Below, piece after piece: positions 21,101-36,100 of a stretch of 64,000 bases of DNA. The stretch's first letter is position 1. The number at the start of each line of letters is the position of its first letter. Source of the DNA: Marisa cornuarietis (Eukaryota > Mollusca > Gastropoda > Architaenioglossa > Ampullariidae); the NCBI GenBank assembly GCA_004794655.1, contig SMMW01000522.1, positions 3,348,001 through 3,412,000 on the forward strand, read 5' to 3'. Under the pieces are notes generated by a model. The model did not search any database, was not told the DNA's origin, and worked only from the letters and a program-made list of their open reading frames with translations. The translations under genes were made by a program, and so were the position numbers.

Positions 21101-24100
21101 TTCATTCTTAGTATTGCCCATCTTTCCATTCCTTCATTTGTAACATATTGAGCCTAGTTTTTATGTCAAGCTTTGAGCATGTTCATGAGCATAATTCTGA
21201 ACTACATAAATTACACATATATTATTATTGCCCATTCAATTATTTGGGCTGCTCAAATGGCCATTTCTTGGCATAATATAGCCTTAGATGCTGACATGGG
21301 GTTAGGTACCAACAATGAACCAACCACTCTACTGGTTTCACAGAACTGAAAGCATGTTCTTGGCCTGACCAATACTCAATGACCAGTACAGACCAGAGTG
21401 CACCAGTCTGGCTGCATCCACTAAGGCATAGAAATAACTGGTAGGTAGCGAAATCTGAATGACTGAAATGCCACACTGCTTGCTGGCCAGGTAAAAGTTG
21501 AAGAGCCCAAATACTGATAAAGCCACTCCTGGCCCACACTTCAAGTGCCTACACTGACAATGGCTGTCAGGTGTTCAGGTACCACATCTTTACAACAGCC
21601 CACCATTTGCATGCATATACAGCATACATGCATACAAACATAAAACCTCTAATCCTCTATCACTTATCATGGCAACCCTTTAGAAAACTAGAATGATGTG
21701 ATTATCAAACCATTGTAGTGCTCTGCAAAAAAAAAAAAAAGTGCAAAAGAAGAGGTGGCCTTGGATGAATATATGATTTCTTGATTTGTTTCAGATGATG
21801 ATGTCCAAGGAAATTCTTTTCATTTTGCATCCACTCAGATATATGATGTACTGGAGGGTGAAGATGCAGTGAATCTTAAGAAGGAAATCCATACTGCTAC
21901 ACAAGCTTTTGAAGAATCAGAAAATGAAGAACTCGACAAAGTTTGCAATCTTTTGTACTTTTTGTGAAAATTAAAACAAAAGGAAAAATAAAATAGACTG
22001 TGAATGCACTATAAAATCCGAGGCTGGAAGCAAGAGCGCAGCACCCAGTAGTGTAGTGGTTCAAATCTTATCTTGGGACACTCTGCATGTGACACCTGTT
22101 CGCAGGGCCAACCACTGGGGGTTTTCTTCAGGTACTCCTGTTTCTTCCCCCTCTCTCTCTTCCCGTATAGTGTGAAATCCCCTCTAGATGGAAGCACTTT
22201 CACACCAAAGCAACTAAGGAGTGCAGGTGTATATCCACCACTGTTAATTTGGGTTTTTAGTGGTATTTGTTTTGTTTTGAACCAAGGAACAAAAATAAGA
22301 GAGGTCATAAAACCAATAACAATATAAAAATCTAGTTTGAAACTGTAAGTGGCCTAATTTGGGATTGCTTTTCTTATTTTTCTTCACGGTGGTACAAGTT
22401 GAACTGTGCCAATGATTAGTACAATTTCACTTTATAAAGTGTTGTTTTTGTTGTTGATTTTGGGAGGGAAAAAAGCTTCCACTTTAAGGCAAATTCACAC
22501 TGTAGGGTGGGGATGGCAGATCTGGGAGAATATGGGAATTGGAGGATGGGAAGGGATAGGGGAGGTGTTGCTGCTCTGTGATACCACAGGTGTTGTTTAC
22601 TGTTGATGGTGCCCTCTTTTCCTGTTGTGGTTTCTTGCTCTAGGTGTCCAGGAGTCCTGCTGTCTGCAGATTTTTCCAGCTCCTTTATATTGCTATATTC
22701 TAAACTTCTATTTAGTTTTAGGTACTTTATTAGTCTCTACTGTTAGAGGACCTTCAGGTTGTTATAGTTTTCCTTATAATATTGTTTTCATTGTTATAAA
22801 CCTGTTATTTGTATGGTTTGCCACCTTCTCCTACAGCATGTATAGTTTTTTTTAAAGGGTTTATACTTTTATTTATTAAGTTACCCAATCTTATGTTTGG
22901 TTATAATTCTGTTTTTGGTTGAGGGAAGGAACACCATATTTCCTATGGTTTAGTTTGTTTAACAGATGTTTAAAATTTATTAAATGGTTGTGCTAGGTTA
23001 GCAGTCTTATTATGTCATTGATAGCAAGGTTTATGGTTTTTCCTTCTGCTATTTTGCTTTTCAGGAAAGTGTAAAAACACAAATGTTAAATATTTTCTCA
23101 TTTTACAATGGCAAACACAGTCAGTCGTAACTCTGACATAATGTTGCAAGCCATTTCTCCTCAGCTTTCTCTTCGCCTAGTTCTATTCTCTACCCCTACT
23201 GTAAATACTTGTCAGGCGAGAAAAACGCAAGCATCAATGAAAAATTGATGGTTTTATCATTTTATCATTAGCCTGGTTTTATCACTAAACTAACTAGGCA
23301 GGTGGAGTGTACAGATGGTTTGCTTCTTTTAAAAAAAAATGCTGATGAATAATTTATGGAAAAATATTCTGATCAAGCATGTTTACAAATGTCTACAACT
23401 TAAATAAATGTTGAAATAATATATGTAGAATTAAGTGTCTTTTCTCAACTGAAAATTTAAATATTGTATGCAGGCTTACATGATACCAGGTTGATTTGTG
23501 AGCATGCATGCAAGAGTGGATGGCTACTGAAGTCTACAAAGCCTAAAATGAGTCATGAAATTATAATCATCATTGTCCCATATAAATTATTAAATACTAT
23601 ACTACATGTGCTGTGCGAGTTTACCAACCCTGTCAGTTTCTGTAGCCAGCAAAGAATAAAGTATCTCAAAGTTGAAACTAATTAAAAAGTATTTGGTCGA
23701 CAATGCTGTATGAAAGATTGGTTGAGCTAGCCATAATAACTATTAAACATGACATGGCAGCTTCACTAGATCTGGAAGAATAACAACCCTTAGTGCAGCA
23801 AAAAGCAAGGAAAGTGAGATTTTAAGCTTCAGTTTGGTGTCCAGAATATATAAATTAATTGTTGAATGTGTTATAATTGCTTGGTTTTTTGGGGGAGCGC
23901 AACACCTGTCTTTTGCCTAGGGTGTAATATAGCCTAGTACCGGCCCTGATTTCACCTAGAGTGAATGCCTCCAAAATACAGCAGTTGTTTTTTTGGTGCA
24001 GGTGTTTTGTTTTTATTTTTGCTTGTTATCTTTTTAGTTTTACATCATAAGAATTTTTTATATGCTGTTTTCATGTTGATAAGTTTTTGAATAATATGAA

Positions 24101-27100
24101 TTATTTATATAACTTTTTTTCCTCCTTAGGCTTTCATTGGAGCCACCATAAATACTAATCTAGTACATTGTCTAGACCAACAGTCAGAGAATGCCGAAGA
24201 AAGGATTTCACCATCTCCTAAGAAAAATTGTTTATCCATGGATCAGGGCAAAGTGCTTGTTTCTTTTATGCCAACTACTACAGTTCCTCTTTCCAGAAAG
24301 ATAAGTGAAGAGGAAACTGGCAGTACCAAACTGTATTTGACAAAAAACCCTACAGAAACAAATGACCTCAAACAAGACACAAAGGTTGAATTGTTAAGAG
24401 AAGAAGAAAATTTCCTTACAGATAAGTATGAAACAAGCTGTGTCAGCATTAGCAATCCGAATGTCAAGACAAATCAATCAAGCTTACAGCTTACAAAAGT
24501 AACTGGATGTAAAGTTTCTGTAGGACAACAAAAAAATGATTTTCACGTTGGACATGAAATGCCAGATAAAGAAAACCCAATATGCATTAAAGAGAGCAAA
24601 AATGACTTTTCCATCTCTGATAACTTTAACTGCAATAATTTGAAAGACAACAGGCAGTTGTCTGCAACAGATGTTTTTGACTGCCTAACTGGTGTTGGTT
24701 TGGCCATTAGTCTGAAAAAGAAAGATGAAGCTTTGCAGCACACTCTGGGATATTGTAGGAGAGAATCTTTGAGAAAACCTAAAGTTTCAAAATCAGCTGC
24801 ACAGAAAAGCAAAATCACCAAAGATATGAAAAAACAAGATAAAAACATGATCACATCTGTAGATGGCACATCAGATGACTCGAATAATATAAGTCGAAGT
24901 AAAATTGTATTTATAAGGAGATCTAATCGAATTCAAACCCAGGTTTCAAACAGTAGAAATGAAAAAGTTAAGAAACAGTCAGAAAAGGAGGAAAACAGAA
25001 GGTCCACAAGTTGCAAAAATGTTCTGATTAAAAAACAGTCGGTTCCACAAGCTAAAGGGATGGAAATAGGCAGGCATCGTGTCTTGAATGCACCTAAGTA
25101 TAAAATAGAAATAATAAAACCATATAAAAAGAAAAATACAAGAAAGATTGAAAAATGTCAAGGAGATCATGTGAAATCAGGAAAATTTAAAAAAGAGGTT
25201 TCAAAAGACGTATATAGAATAAAGAAAAATACTAAATTTGAAGAGTTTGAAAGAAATTTAACAAGAGAATTGAGTACCCAGGACTCAAAATGCCAGAAAC
25301 AGATGGGTTTTGACAATGAAGAAGTTACTGCATCAAGGCAGGAGACCAGACAACAAAGAAAATCCATAAAGAGAAAATTGGATATTCCAGAAGATAAACC
25401 TGTTTCTCTTGCAAAACGGTTACGCAGAAGTAATTTAGTCAATACACTAAACAGCAACAAGGATGTCCTTCATATCAATGAAGAAATCGTATTGGATGGT
25501 CAAAATTGCTTGCCAGGATTGACTTCAGAAAGTCATGAAAAGAATGAGGCAGGATTTCAGAATAGCCCATGTCAAAGGAGAGAGCAAAGGATCCTTGGTG
25601 TCAAGTTGATTGGCTGTAAAGGAGCAAAAACCAAACTTCAAATTGATCGAAAGACTAAAGATGTCCATAAAAAAAGAAAGGTATTACAACTCTGTAGCAC
25701 AAATAAGTCTTAAGTTTTGAATGGACTCTTGCAGTTATGTCAGTTTTTTTTCTCATGACTCTTCCCGTACTGATATTTACAGCCAACTCATTGTTTAATT
25801 CTGATTTAGACACTTTTGTTCTATTGTGAACCACTGTTTTACTTCTTCTAAAGGTTAGGCAAAAACTGAGTAAAATATGCTGGCCTCAAATTGGGGAACT
25901 CATTTCCCTTTTTCTATTTGCAACATCCACACTTTTCCTCAGATATAACCTATAATACTACTGTCTTCATTTGTTAGCTTTGCCCATGGTTTAAATGGTC
26001 GATTGTACTTGATTATGAGTTGCTAAATCTGTGCAATCTTTGACACATGTTATTTAAAAACATTCTTCTCATTTCTTCATAAATTTGTAACATTAGGCCT
26101 TTTAGTTCTTGAGTATCTTCAGTGATAAATTTATGTTATCCTCAAGCATATAGATAGCCAGGCTGCATGCAGTATTCTATGCTATATATAAGCTTCTGTC
26201 ACCAAGAGACTAAATTAAGGCAAAATAAAGGCATAGAGGAGTATGCTTCAACAAGTGAATCCCACAAGAATTTTGTTCAAATGGATGCTCACAATATAAT
26301 GTGCCTATGCCCTATAGGTGTTTTTAAAATGATCTTTCTGCAGAAACCTAATAAAAACAAATATGCCGCATATTTTTCAGGATTGTAAGGAGAAAAAAAG
26401 AAGAGATTTTCAACTTCGTCACAAAACTGATCTGATGAAACCTAAAGTGGCGTTTACTGGAGTGACTGATGAAAGTGGTCAGAAGGTTAGAGTTTTGTAG
26501 TTTTATTCTCCAGAAATAATTTCTTAGTACTATTGTGGGACTTAATTTTGACCTGAAAAGTTTGTGATTTGATGTAGCTATGTTCTGCCACAAGTTTGTT
26601 TTTATATATTCCTCCTTAAGGATCATACTGAATAGTTTTCATATTTTGCAGATATTGATAAATACATGAGCTGGCAAAACATATGCACTCTAAATTACAG
26701 TCTTACATGCAGTTGTCTATAAAATACTTAGTTGCAAAGCAGACGTTTTGCACCTGTAATCGCCCCCGTGGGCCTGGCTTCTCGTGCCGGGGGTGAACAC
26801 CCAGCCTCTCTCTGGCTGGGTGACTAAGCTGGCCCACCCCTTTTTCTTATGCTTTTCTTGTTTCTCCCTCGCTGGCCCTTTCGCCTATACTCTTTTTCTA
26901 ATTAACCATCTCCATATCACACTACTGTTTGTCTTTTCTATCTTCTGCCTACACCGGTCTTTCCCTGTCTTCTTCTCCAATCATGCCTTTCTTTCAATGC
27001 AGCTCTTTTCTCTGTGGCCTCCTTTAGGCCCCCTGTGTTTGCCGTGCAGGGCGACCCGTGTCGGGGGAGGATGGGATCCTGGAGGTTGATGTCCCTGATG

Positions 27101-30100
27101 GGCTGCTGCGGCCCATCATACCAACACACCTCTTTTGCCCAGACTTCTCCTAGACGGGAGGTTGGTGTGGCCCACACCAATCAATCGGCTGGTCGTGTAT
27201 TGCCCTAGCTTTGCTAGAAGGCTGCGGCTGGGGTCAATCTGGTCTACACACACTGTAGGCCAGAATATATTCCTTATGTATCCCTGGTGCGACCCTGCTG
27301 GAAATGCCCTAAGTGGTACCGCTCGGTTGCATCCCCTTGTTGGACTCCGTGGTGGATGGGGAGCATAAGGAACGAATCTTATTCATTTCATTATGGCAAA
27401 AAAAAAACAAACAAACTTAAAACTGGGGAAAAGATGTCGAGAGGATGTCGTTTCGTCTGATAGTGAGGATGAAGTGCACGAGGCTGTGAATGTTTGTAAG
27501 GCAGTAGAGGGGGCCTGGCCCCGTTTTCTTGTTGTGGAGGGCGCAGAGTCGGCTCGGCCGCTCCCGCAACTCTTGCCATGGGGCAAGCTCTTGCAAGTCC
27601 CAAGCCTTCGGTGCGGTAGGTCGGCCACGCTGCAGCTGATTGTTCCAAAAGCGCACACTATGTTAACTGTGATGGTGCGCACACTGTGCTATCTGTGATG
27701 GTGCGCACACTGCCTCTTCAAAAGACTGCCCGAAGTGGAGGGAGGAGGCAACCATCCAGCGTGTACGTGCGGAGTCTGGCATTTCGTATGCCGATGCACG
27801 CCGTTGCATGGTGGGTGACCCTCCTACATCAGGCTCCACCTCTTTCTCAGCAGTCAGTTTCTGTATCTATCCAGATGGACATGAAATGGGTCTCTTCTGA
27901 GGGCCCTGTCCCAGTCCGTCAAGCTATGCCTCCTCCTCCTGCAAACAGTGGTGGCACCCAGTCAACACAAACATCTCAAACAACACAAACATCACAGCCT
28001 AAACAAGCTTCACCAGTCAGAAATACTACACATCAACAAACACGTAACACAAAATCACCAAAGAACGAGAACACCACACCGCAAACAGACAAGAACACAA
28101 AATCAAAATCAAAAGCAAAATCACCAGAAAAACCCATCACAGCACAAAACATCTGGGTCCACCACAGCTGAAGTTTCAGTCTTTAGAGTGCAAACGCTTT
28201 TGCATTCATTATGATCTTTAACTCTCTTGGTTTGAAAGGCCATGATCATGGCTTTGCCGGGTAGCACGGGCAAGGCGATTTTCATTACTTTTTATTGCAA
28301 AGTTCAAATTTTCTCTTTTCCAAAAATGTATAGGTTTCTTGGTCTAATGTTTATCTCAGAGCAGCAATAATAAAAAAACAAACATCACCACTGTCATCTT
28401 CGCAGTCTTCAGTTATAAGCCAGTCATTGTAATGTTCATTTTTATCTTGAACCAAGAGGGTTAAAGTAAAGAATGCCATCAATGCCAGTTAAATGAACCA
28501 TCCGAAGCAGATCATCAGCTTCAGTGTTGTCTTGAATACAAACAACAGTTCAAGAAATTAAAATTTATAATGTGTTAAGTTTATTTTCATACTCTAGTGC
28601 TGCATCAACATCGAAATTATTATTCTTTCTTAATTTAGATTGTAAAGGAACTTGGAGGTGAGGTAGACCAAAACATTACAGACTGCACACACCTCGTTAC
28701 TGACAAGGTGAGGAGTTTTCTCTTTAAATAATTAGTGCTTCATTTTACTCATTTTACCTGTCTAAAACAATTCTTTTGTTAGGGTAAAAATCAACTTTTT
28801 ACTTCAGTCATGCAGCACAGAAGGATGTTTTGGTCAATGATAAATACACATACAAAGGTGCACCCATGAAATCACAGTCATTTATTCCATTGTTGACCAA
28901 AACTTCATTATGCGGCACATGACTGTACTCTATAATGTTCGCACAATGACTAATTTAACTTACAACACATTTTTCTTTCTGTCATTAAGTGATGTATGGC
29001 TAAAGAAAAATAATTATTATGGCCTCTTTTCTGAATTGTTATGCCATCTTAAACTTACAAGTTACTTGCTCCCCTTAACAGTCTTAGGCTCCCATGCACA
29101 ACATTTAATAATTTGTAATCAACTATTGTGTTAGTGAAATGGGATGGAACTAATTCAGAGTTGCATCCCTTAACTTGGGAACACAACTGCATTTAAATGA
29201 AAATAAAAACAATTATTTATAAAATTATTTAAGTTTTCTGAATGACCGTTTTATTTGTAAAAAGATGGCAATGCAAAGGCACACTTGAAGATGGCTTACA
29301 TCAACATTTGTAGCTGTAGAGGCTCTACAAACCTTAAATCTCTTGATGAGTTTGATAGCTCAACTTGAGAAGATTTAAAAGATACTAAAGCTTCATAATT
29401 CGATGATAGTTTGGTAGAATTTGTTAAAAATAACATGGAGCACATGACTAATGATATCAATGATGGTGACTAAGAATTTCTTTTTCAAAAGACCATTGGA
29501 TGTATGCAATTTCTTATTGTCGGTGATTGGATTTACAAGAAAGTGCTGTGTCTCTTTTGCTTTTTTGTCTCTCTCTCTTTGGCTCTTTCATCTATATTCT
29601 TTTCCAATAAACTCTCCTCTGTCTTTCCTACTTTTTAATTTTCTGTCTCTACCAGTTTTTTTGTTTTTTGTTTTGCCTTCTTCTCGTCATGCTGCCTTCT
29701 TTACCCCTGGTCATTTTTTCTGTGTGGGCGGTCCGGTGACATAATGGTTAGCGCCTGTCACCAGTACAGTGAAGGTTGGCTGTCCTGGGTTTAGCTCTCG
29801 TCTCGGCACGCTGTTCTTTATCTGCATGTGACATCTGTTTACAGGGCTGGCTGCCTTACCATTCTATAGCTTTAGTTGCTGACTCAGGGTAAAACACCAA
29901 TTCCCCCTCTTTTTTTCTGTGGCCTCCTTTAAAGGAGGATGGGATCCTGGAGGTTAAGGTCCCTGATGGGTTGCACCCATCATACCAACACACCTCTTTA
30001 ATGAAGACTTTTCCTAGATGGGAGGTTAGTATGACCCACAGCGACCAATTAGCTGGTCATGCACTGCTCTAGTCTTGCTGGAAGGCTGCAGCCAGCTTGG

Positions 30101-33100
30101 TCAGTCTGGTCTACATTTCTGTAGGCCAGAGTATATTCCTTCTGTACCCCTGATATGGCCATGCTGGAGATCCTTTGTGGTACCACTTATAGCCACATGC
30201 TGTTGGACTCCTGAAGGAAGCAAGCAGGAGGAATGTGCATAAAATACTTCAACTATGCCAACAGTTAGAGAAATATTCACTGTTTCAGTCAGAATGTTAA
30301 CTCTTTTCCTATGTGTTTCTCCTGCAGAAGCAAACTTCTTCACAACCTCAATGACTGTAATAGGTAATACTGTCATAAAAAGTAAATAAGTGAATAAATA
30401 AGGGATGAAACTGTTAGCTTCTTCAGGGATTGTTTTACTATGAATTATTTCCTTTAAAGAGCTAGAATAGTCAACCAATCGGATATTTTGTTATATTTGA
30501 AAATAGGCAATGAGTTAGTTGGTCAAGAGCTGTATTTGAGATGGTTACTGCATGGTTACTCAGTTTGACATGGATTTGTACTCCAACAGCCAAACATGAC
30601 AGTATAATAGTAATATTTGAAGCCCAAGATATATTTTAATAAAATACATCATTGTTTTGCACTTTATTCTTGCATGTATTGTGTAAATAACTTTTAAAAA
30701 AAATTTCTGCCTCATAACTTAGTTTCATGACAGGAGCTCGATCTCCGTTCCATACAGTTACCAATTTTCATTTGAATTTATAACAAGAAAACAAAATTAC
30801 ATCACTTAAGTAATGCTCTGTAAACCAGTGTGTCAATGATGGATGTCTTTATTGTAAGTTAATCAGTGTAATATTGAAAGACATTGTACTTTGTTTCCCT
30901 ACTACCATTCTGTGTGTTTAATTGCCTCGGTTTTTTGTCTGTATTGAATGAGTTAAGACCCTGTATAAAAATTTCAAACTTAATTGAGGCTTTACTGTGA
31001 CATAGCATTTAACCTTCAAGTTTAGGGACAGAACTAGGCCTGTCTACTGTTCTTTGTGAAAGGTAAACTGGGCACACTTACATTTTATGAAGTCCAGCAA
31101 TACTCTTCTAGCTTGCATAGACTCCATACACGATTGCTAACAAATCACATAGATTGCTCTCTAGATATGTGGGGTATTACTTACCCTTAGAACAAAAACA
31201 CTAAATCACTCAGTAATCCACCGAGGAATACAATAGATGGCATAAATAGATACACACTTTCACTAATCATATCCAAAACTGGGAAGGCAAAACATACTCC
31301 CACTGATTATATCCAAACCTTGGAAGGTGTTCAGGTCATCTGCATGGGCCAAAGCATTGATTCATCAGCTGAATACATGAAAATCTACTCGCTTCCTTTC
31401 CATCAGAGGCCAAGCCACACAGAGTCGATGTATGCATCTCTCAAGTAATTCCTGTAAACTAGTTATTCAGTTAATATCCAGTACACATGAAGATATATAA
31501 AAAGCTTTTCTCTACAAAAACAGTTACTTAACCAGTTTCATTTCATATACATTGATTATAAACATAGTTGTATTTTCAACAGTTTCATTTAAAAATCAAT
31601 TAAAATTAATAATATGCATGGATTACTACTATACCAACCATAAAATAAAACTAATGACTTTTCTACAAAGTGGATATGAAATTTCCTTGGCTATTTAAGG
31701 AATATTATAAAAACAGCTTGCACATGCAGCGCCCACTTGTTGCCTTTCCAACTATCTGAGAATGCTCAAAGAGTGCTCAGGTGTTAAAGCAGCGTGGTGA
31801 ACTCTAGTGAGCTTTTGTTTATCCTTACAGACTTAAGAGACTAGCTGTCAGTTTGCACTGGCACATAGCTATACACACTTAACACACACACCCACAAACA
31901 CAAACAAGGGTGCTAATCCTGGTCCATGACATTTCCAGCCTTCCCAAAATACTCCATAAAATTAGTGTCATCTGACTTGTTCTGTTTTGACAGACTTCTA
32001 GCTCTTTTCTGTGTGTTCATTTTTTTAAGGCTTGGTGACTATAATTCCTTGCTCTCAGGCTGCCTTGCACACCTTGTTCACAAATTTTAGAGAGCACAGA
32101 ACTCTGCTGCACATCTGGTGCTCAAAACACCATGTCACTCCTTCATCCCCAGCACTGGCTGCCCATTCTTGCTCACACTTATTACAAGTTGTCTGTGTTG
32201 TACTTTAATTTCTTTGAAGGTAATTGTCCTGCCTGTTGCATTTAACTGCTCTTTCTCAACCAAAATTCTTCGTTCTTAATCTGACATGCTGTCTAGTCCT
32301 GTTACCAAAACAATATGTGGTCACCAGTCTTTAAGAAAAACTCTCTTTTCTTTTATATCCACCACTTACCCACCATTGAGTCCTTTAAACGTGCATTAAA
32401 AACACATCTCTTTCATGAGCACTACTTCTAAACACAATCCACTACTAACCTATTTTCTCTCTCTCTTCTTTTTTATCTTTAGAATTGTTGGTCCATCCCA
32501 ATATCCTTTTGTTAAGTATCTTTTAGCTGATTCTTTATCATTACTGTTACCTCTGTGTCTTCACAGTCTTTTGTACTTCATCCTCATTGTTCAATGTCTT
32601 CCTATATGTACTACACATTAACCTTATATACTAGATGGAATTTTACATTGCTAGTTAAAACTTAAATCAGAAACATTATTAATCTGAGGATTTTCCTTGT
32701 TTCCTACAAGTTACAGTTCAGAAACGATAATAACCCCAATTTCTACTTCTGCCAAGTGAGCTTACCTATTTACTGTTTCTACATGTTACAACATAGTTAA
32801 CAGGAAATGGACCAAAATGTGTGGAGACTGTCATTTTACAAATGGGAGACAGTGCAGAAACCATAAAACCACAGACCATCCTTGTGTGCATGGAGCCTTA
32901 AAACTGGAGACAGTTGCAGTGAAAGCATATCAGTGGAGGATAAGCATCCACATTTTTTTAGGATCGAAAATAGGTGTCTACAAATCTAATAACTTTTTTT
33001 GAGAAAGCAGTGCGTTTTTTTGTAATACTTTTACAAAGTTTACTTAAGATATATATATTTTTTCAGATTCGACGTACTGTGAAATTTTTGGCTGGTTTAG

Positions 33101-36100
33101 CAAAAGGAATCACCATTGTCAGACCAGAATGGCTTCAAAGCTGTAGATCAGCTGGGTTCTTTGTAGGTGAGGACCATATAAGATTTTTCACAATTCTGAG
33201 TGAATAACCATGCTCTGTTCACAACCTTTAAAGATGTATTTTGGAAAGAGGTCTAAACCGATTTGACTTTTGGTGTTGGAATGATGTATGTGGGAAAATA
33301 TGATCATGGGAGGGTTGATTTCACAAAAGCGGTTGGTAAATATAACTGGAATGATATGGTTTGGGTTCACTCAGCTATTTTTTTAATTTGTAAAATGGTA
33401 ATTACATTTAAAATTTCCACATTTGTTTTAATAATAGCACAACAAATGTTTTAACAAACTGTCTACCTTTTATATTGTTCATTTTCCCTTTGTGGTCATT
33501 TTAATTGTTTAGTGGTTATATTCTTATATAACCCGTAAGTCTTGTCATTTTAGAATGTAACTTTTCTTTTCTCACCATGATAGATTCTTAGTTGCTAGCA
33601 TGGCATAAAATACAGACAAAAATGCAAGCCTATTTAAAGGGTGCCCTGAAGGATGGACAGATTGTTGTGCCAGGTTATATGGCCTAGCCAATCAAGGTTA
33701 TGCCAATTTACTGTTGCTGTAATGGATTCTTTGGGATCCACCAGCAAGCATACTTGTTTTTATCTTTCATGTGGGAATAACTTCAAACCACTTTACCATC
33801 AAATTTTATCACCACTGTAACATAGTTTAAGTAATAGAGCATACTGAGCAGACTAACCCTACGTGAGGAAAACATCATCACTGAAATTAATGTTTTCTCA
33901 TTCCATCTCTTTTGTAGCTTTTTAGTCATTGTGTCATGCCACTCTTCTTTTCAGTTGTTGTGTTTAGAAAAGGATCTTGTATTTTTTTTCTATGAAAGAA
34001 TGAGACACAAGTAAAGAAACAAAAAGCATCCATGCATAACAAATCTAATCTGTCTCCAGACATCAAGAAAACCTGCAGTTGTCTGCTTCTTCTGCCCATA
34101 ATTTAGGTCCATTCCACATGGTTATGATAGGCACACAGGCTATTGAGAAACCATTTCAAACAAACATAATTCACATTTATTTAAAAGGATTTTTTTGTCT
34201 TTTCTGTGAGCATAAAGGCATTTTAGTCTTCTTGCATTAAATTATATTTGAAAGAGGGCAAGTTGAAAAGTACTGGAAGAATGCAGGCAATAGTGTGGCA
34301 ATAGAGTCATAGTGCACAAAAGTAAAACAAATAATTTTTCCTTCACTATCAAGAATTAATAAGTACAACTTGGAATATGTACTTAGGTAGTCAGACCCTT
34401 CAGCTAGCCTTTGCAATGCATTTATAGTCGGAGAGAACTTGTATAGCAATTATCTAATAGCAATTTAATCTGTTTATTGTCTTTTAATACTTTGAAGTCT
34501 TAATATTGTCCCCCCCTCCCCCACACAACCTCATAATGCAGCTTTCCTCCCCTTCCTTTTTTTTACCACTGTACCTAACTCCTCTTTTACTGGCAAGGTT
34601 ATGCAGATTTTTAATTCACTCTAACCTAATGGTATCACACGTACATTTTATTATTTGCACATGAAAAATAATTTTAAATGTCAATTTTTTAAAAACTAGA
34701 TTGCAGACGATTTCATCTGAATGACTCCAAAATGGAAATGCGTTATAAATTTTCATTGGAAACATCACTTAATAAGGCAAGGAAAACCCCAGTGTTTCTG
34801 GGTTACAAAATTCATGTCACGAGATCTGTGCATCCAGAGCCATTGCAAATGAAAGGTAAATATATAATTTTTTAACATCTTGATCTTTTCTCTTATTGGT
34901 TTTCCAGACCCTATCTTTATGTTTCCCTATTTTATCTTTGTTGTGATTCACCCTATCAAAAGTCACGCCATTGATGCATTTATTGCTTGTAGATATTTAA
35001 ATATACATTAGTTCCAGCATATAGAAACATAGCATGGGTGACTCACAATTTCATGGATTTAAACTATGCAAATTTGAAGTGCTGACTGATCTGGTATAGG
35101 GTGGCTTAAAGGCCAACTGAAAGCCAGATGGTTGGCAGTGCTGCTCAGTAGCACTGATTGGCACACAAGTTTGTGTTGTCGAGAAGGGACAGAAGGGGCC
35201 ATGGGAAGGAGGGGGCTGTCTCTGATAGGTGGTGGAAGCAATAATTGCTACAGGCAAGCCAGCAATTACCTTAATAAAGATACAACCAAACCTACAGCTA
35301 CATATTCAGGGTTCTCTTTGTAAAGTATTTGAGAATATGTGCCATTTGGTAGGTGACCCGGTAACACTGAACTGATACAAAATAAATTCAGACATGATAA
35401 CAAAAAAATGTCCATATGGTAAACCTAAAAGCAAATTAAGACATTTCAATTTTGCACCCATACCCCATCTTGTCCAAAGGCTTTACGCTTTATGGGATGT
35501 CTCCATTTCACTGCCATAAAAAGTTTCTGTTTCTGATCAATCTTCACATCTTTTCATCAATGAGCTTTGTGCTATGTCTATACATTTTCCACTGCATGTT
35601 TAGATTTCGGATCAGTACATGTACTTTATGACCATTGCACTCCCATAAGAAGTATGTTTATTCTGCTTTTTTAAAAATAGATTTTCTCAACTATTTTATG
35701 ATCACTTATACTTCCTCAGTTCCAGAATGGATGACCTTGTACCCCTAGCAGTTATTATGTATGTTGTATTATGTACAGCTCAAAAGGAAAAAATCATCCC
35801 AATAGCCTCCAAACATATGCTTAAACATCTACCTCCATCCACGTCACTCACTTTCTCTTAGTCAATAATTACTCTTTCAGTCTGTCTGGAACGTTTGAGT
35901 ACTTTTCAAAACATCATTTCTGAGAATCATACTGTCTGCATTTTCCTTGAGAGCTCAGAACAATGTGGCTTACATTGTATTCCTCAAGTGCATAGCTTAT
36001 TGTGTCACACCACTTCAGTGTGATCTGCACTGGTGGCCAGTTTGGGTTTGCATCGAATTCAAGATCACCATACTTTGCTGTCGTGTTGTTTGTGGCCTTT

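Noticed and set aside
24130..25713. Large basic ORF as a single-exon gene ending at 25713
   Set aside because: Phase-matched splice sites at both ends and the BRCT exons downstream show it is the central exon of MDC1; the last 11 codons before the stop read into the intron.
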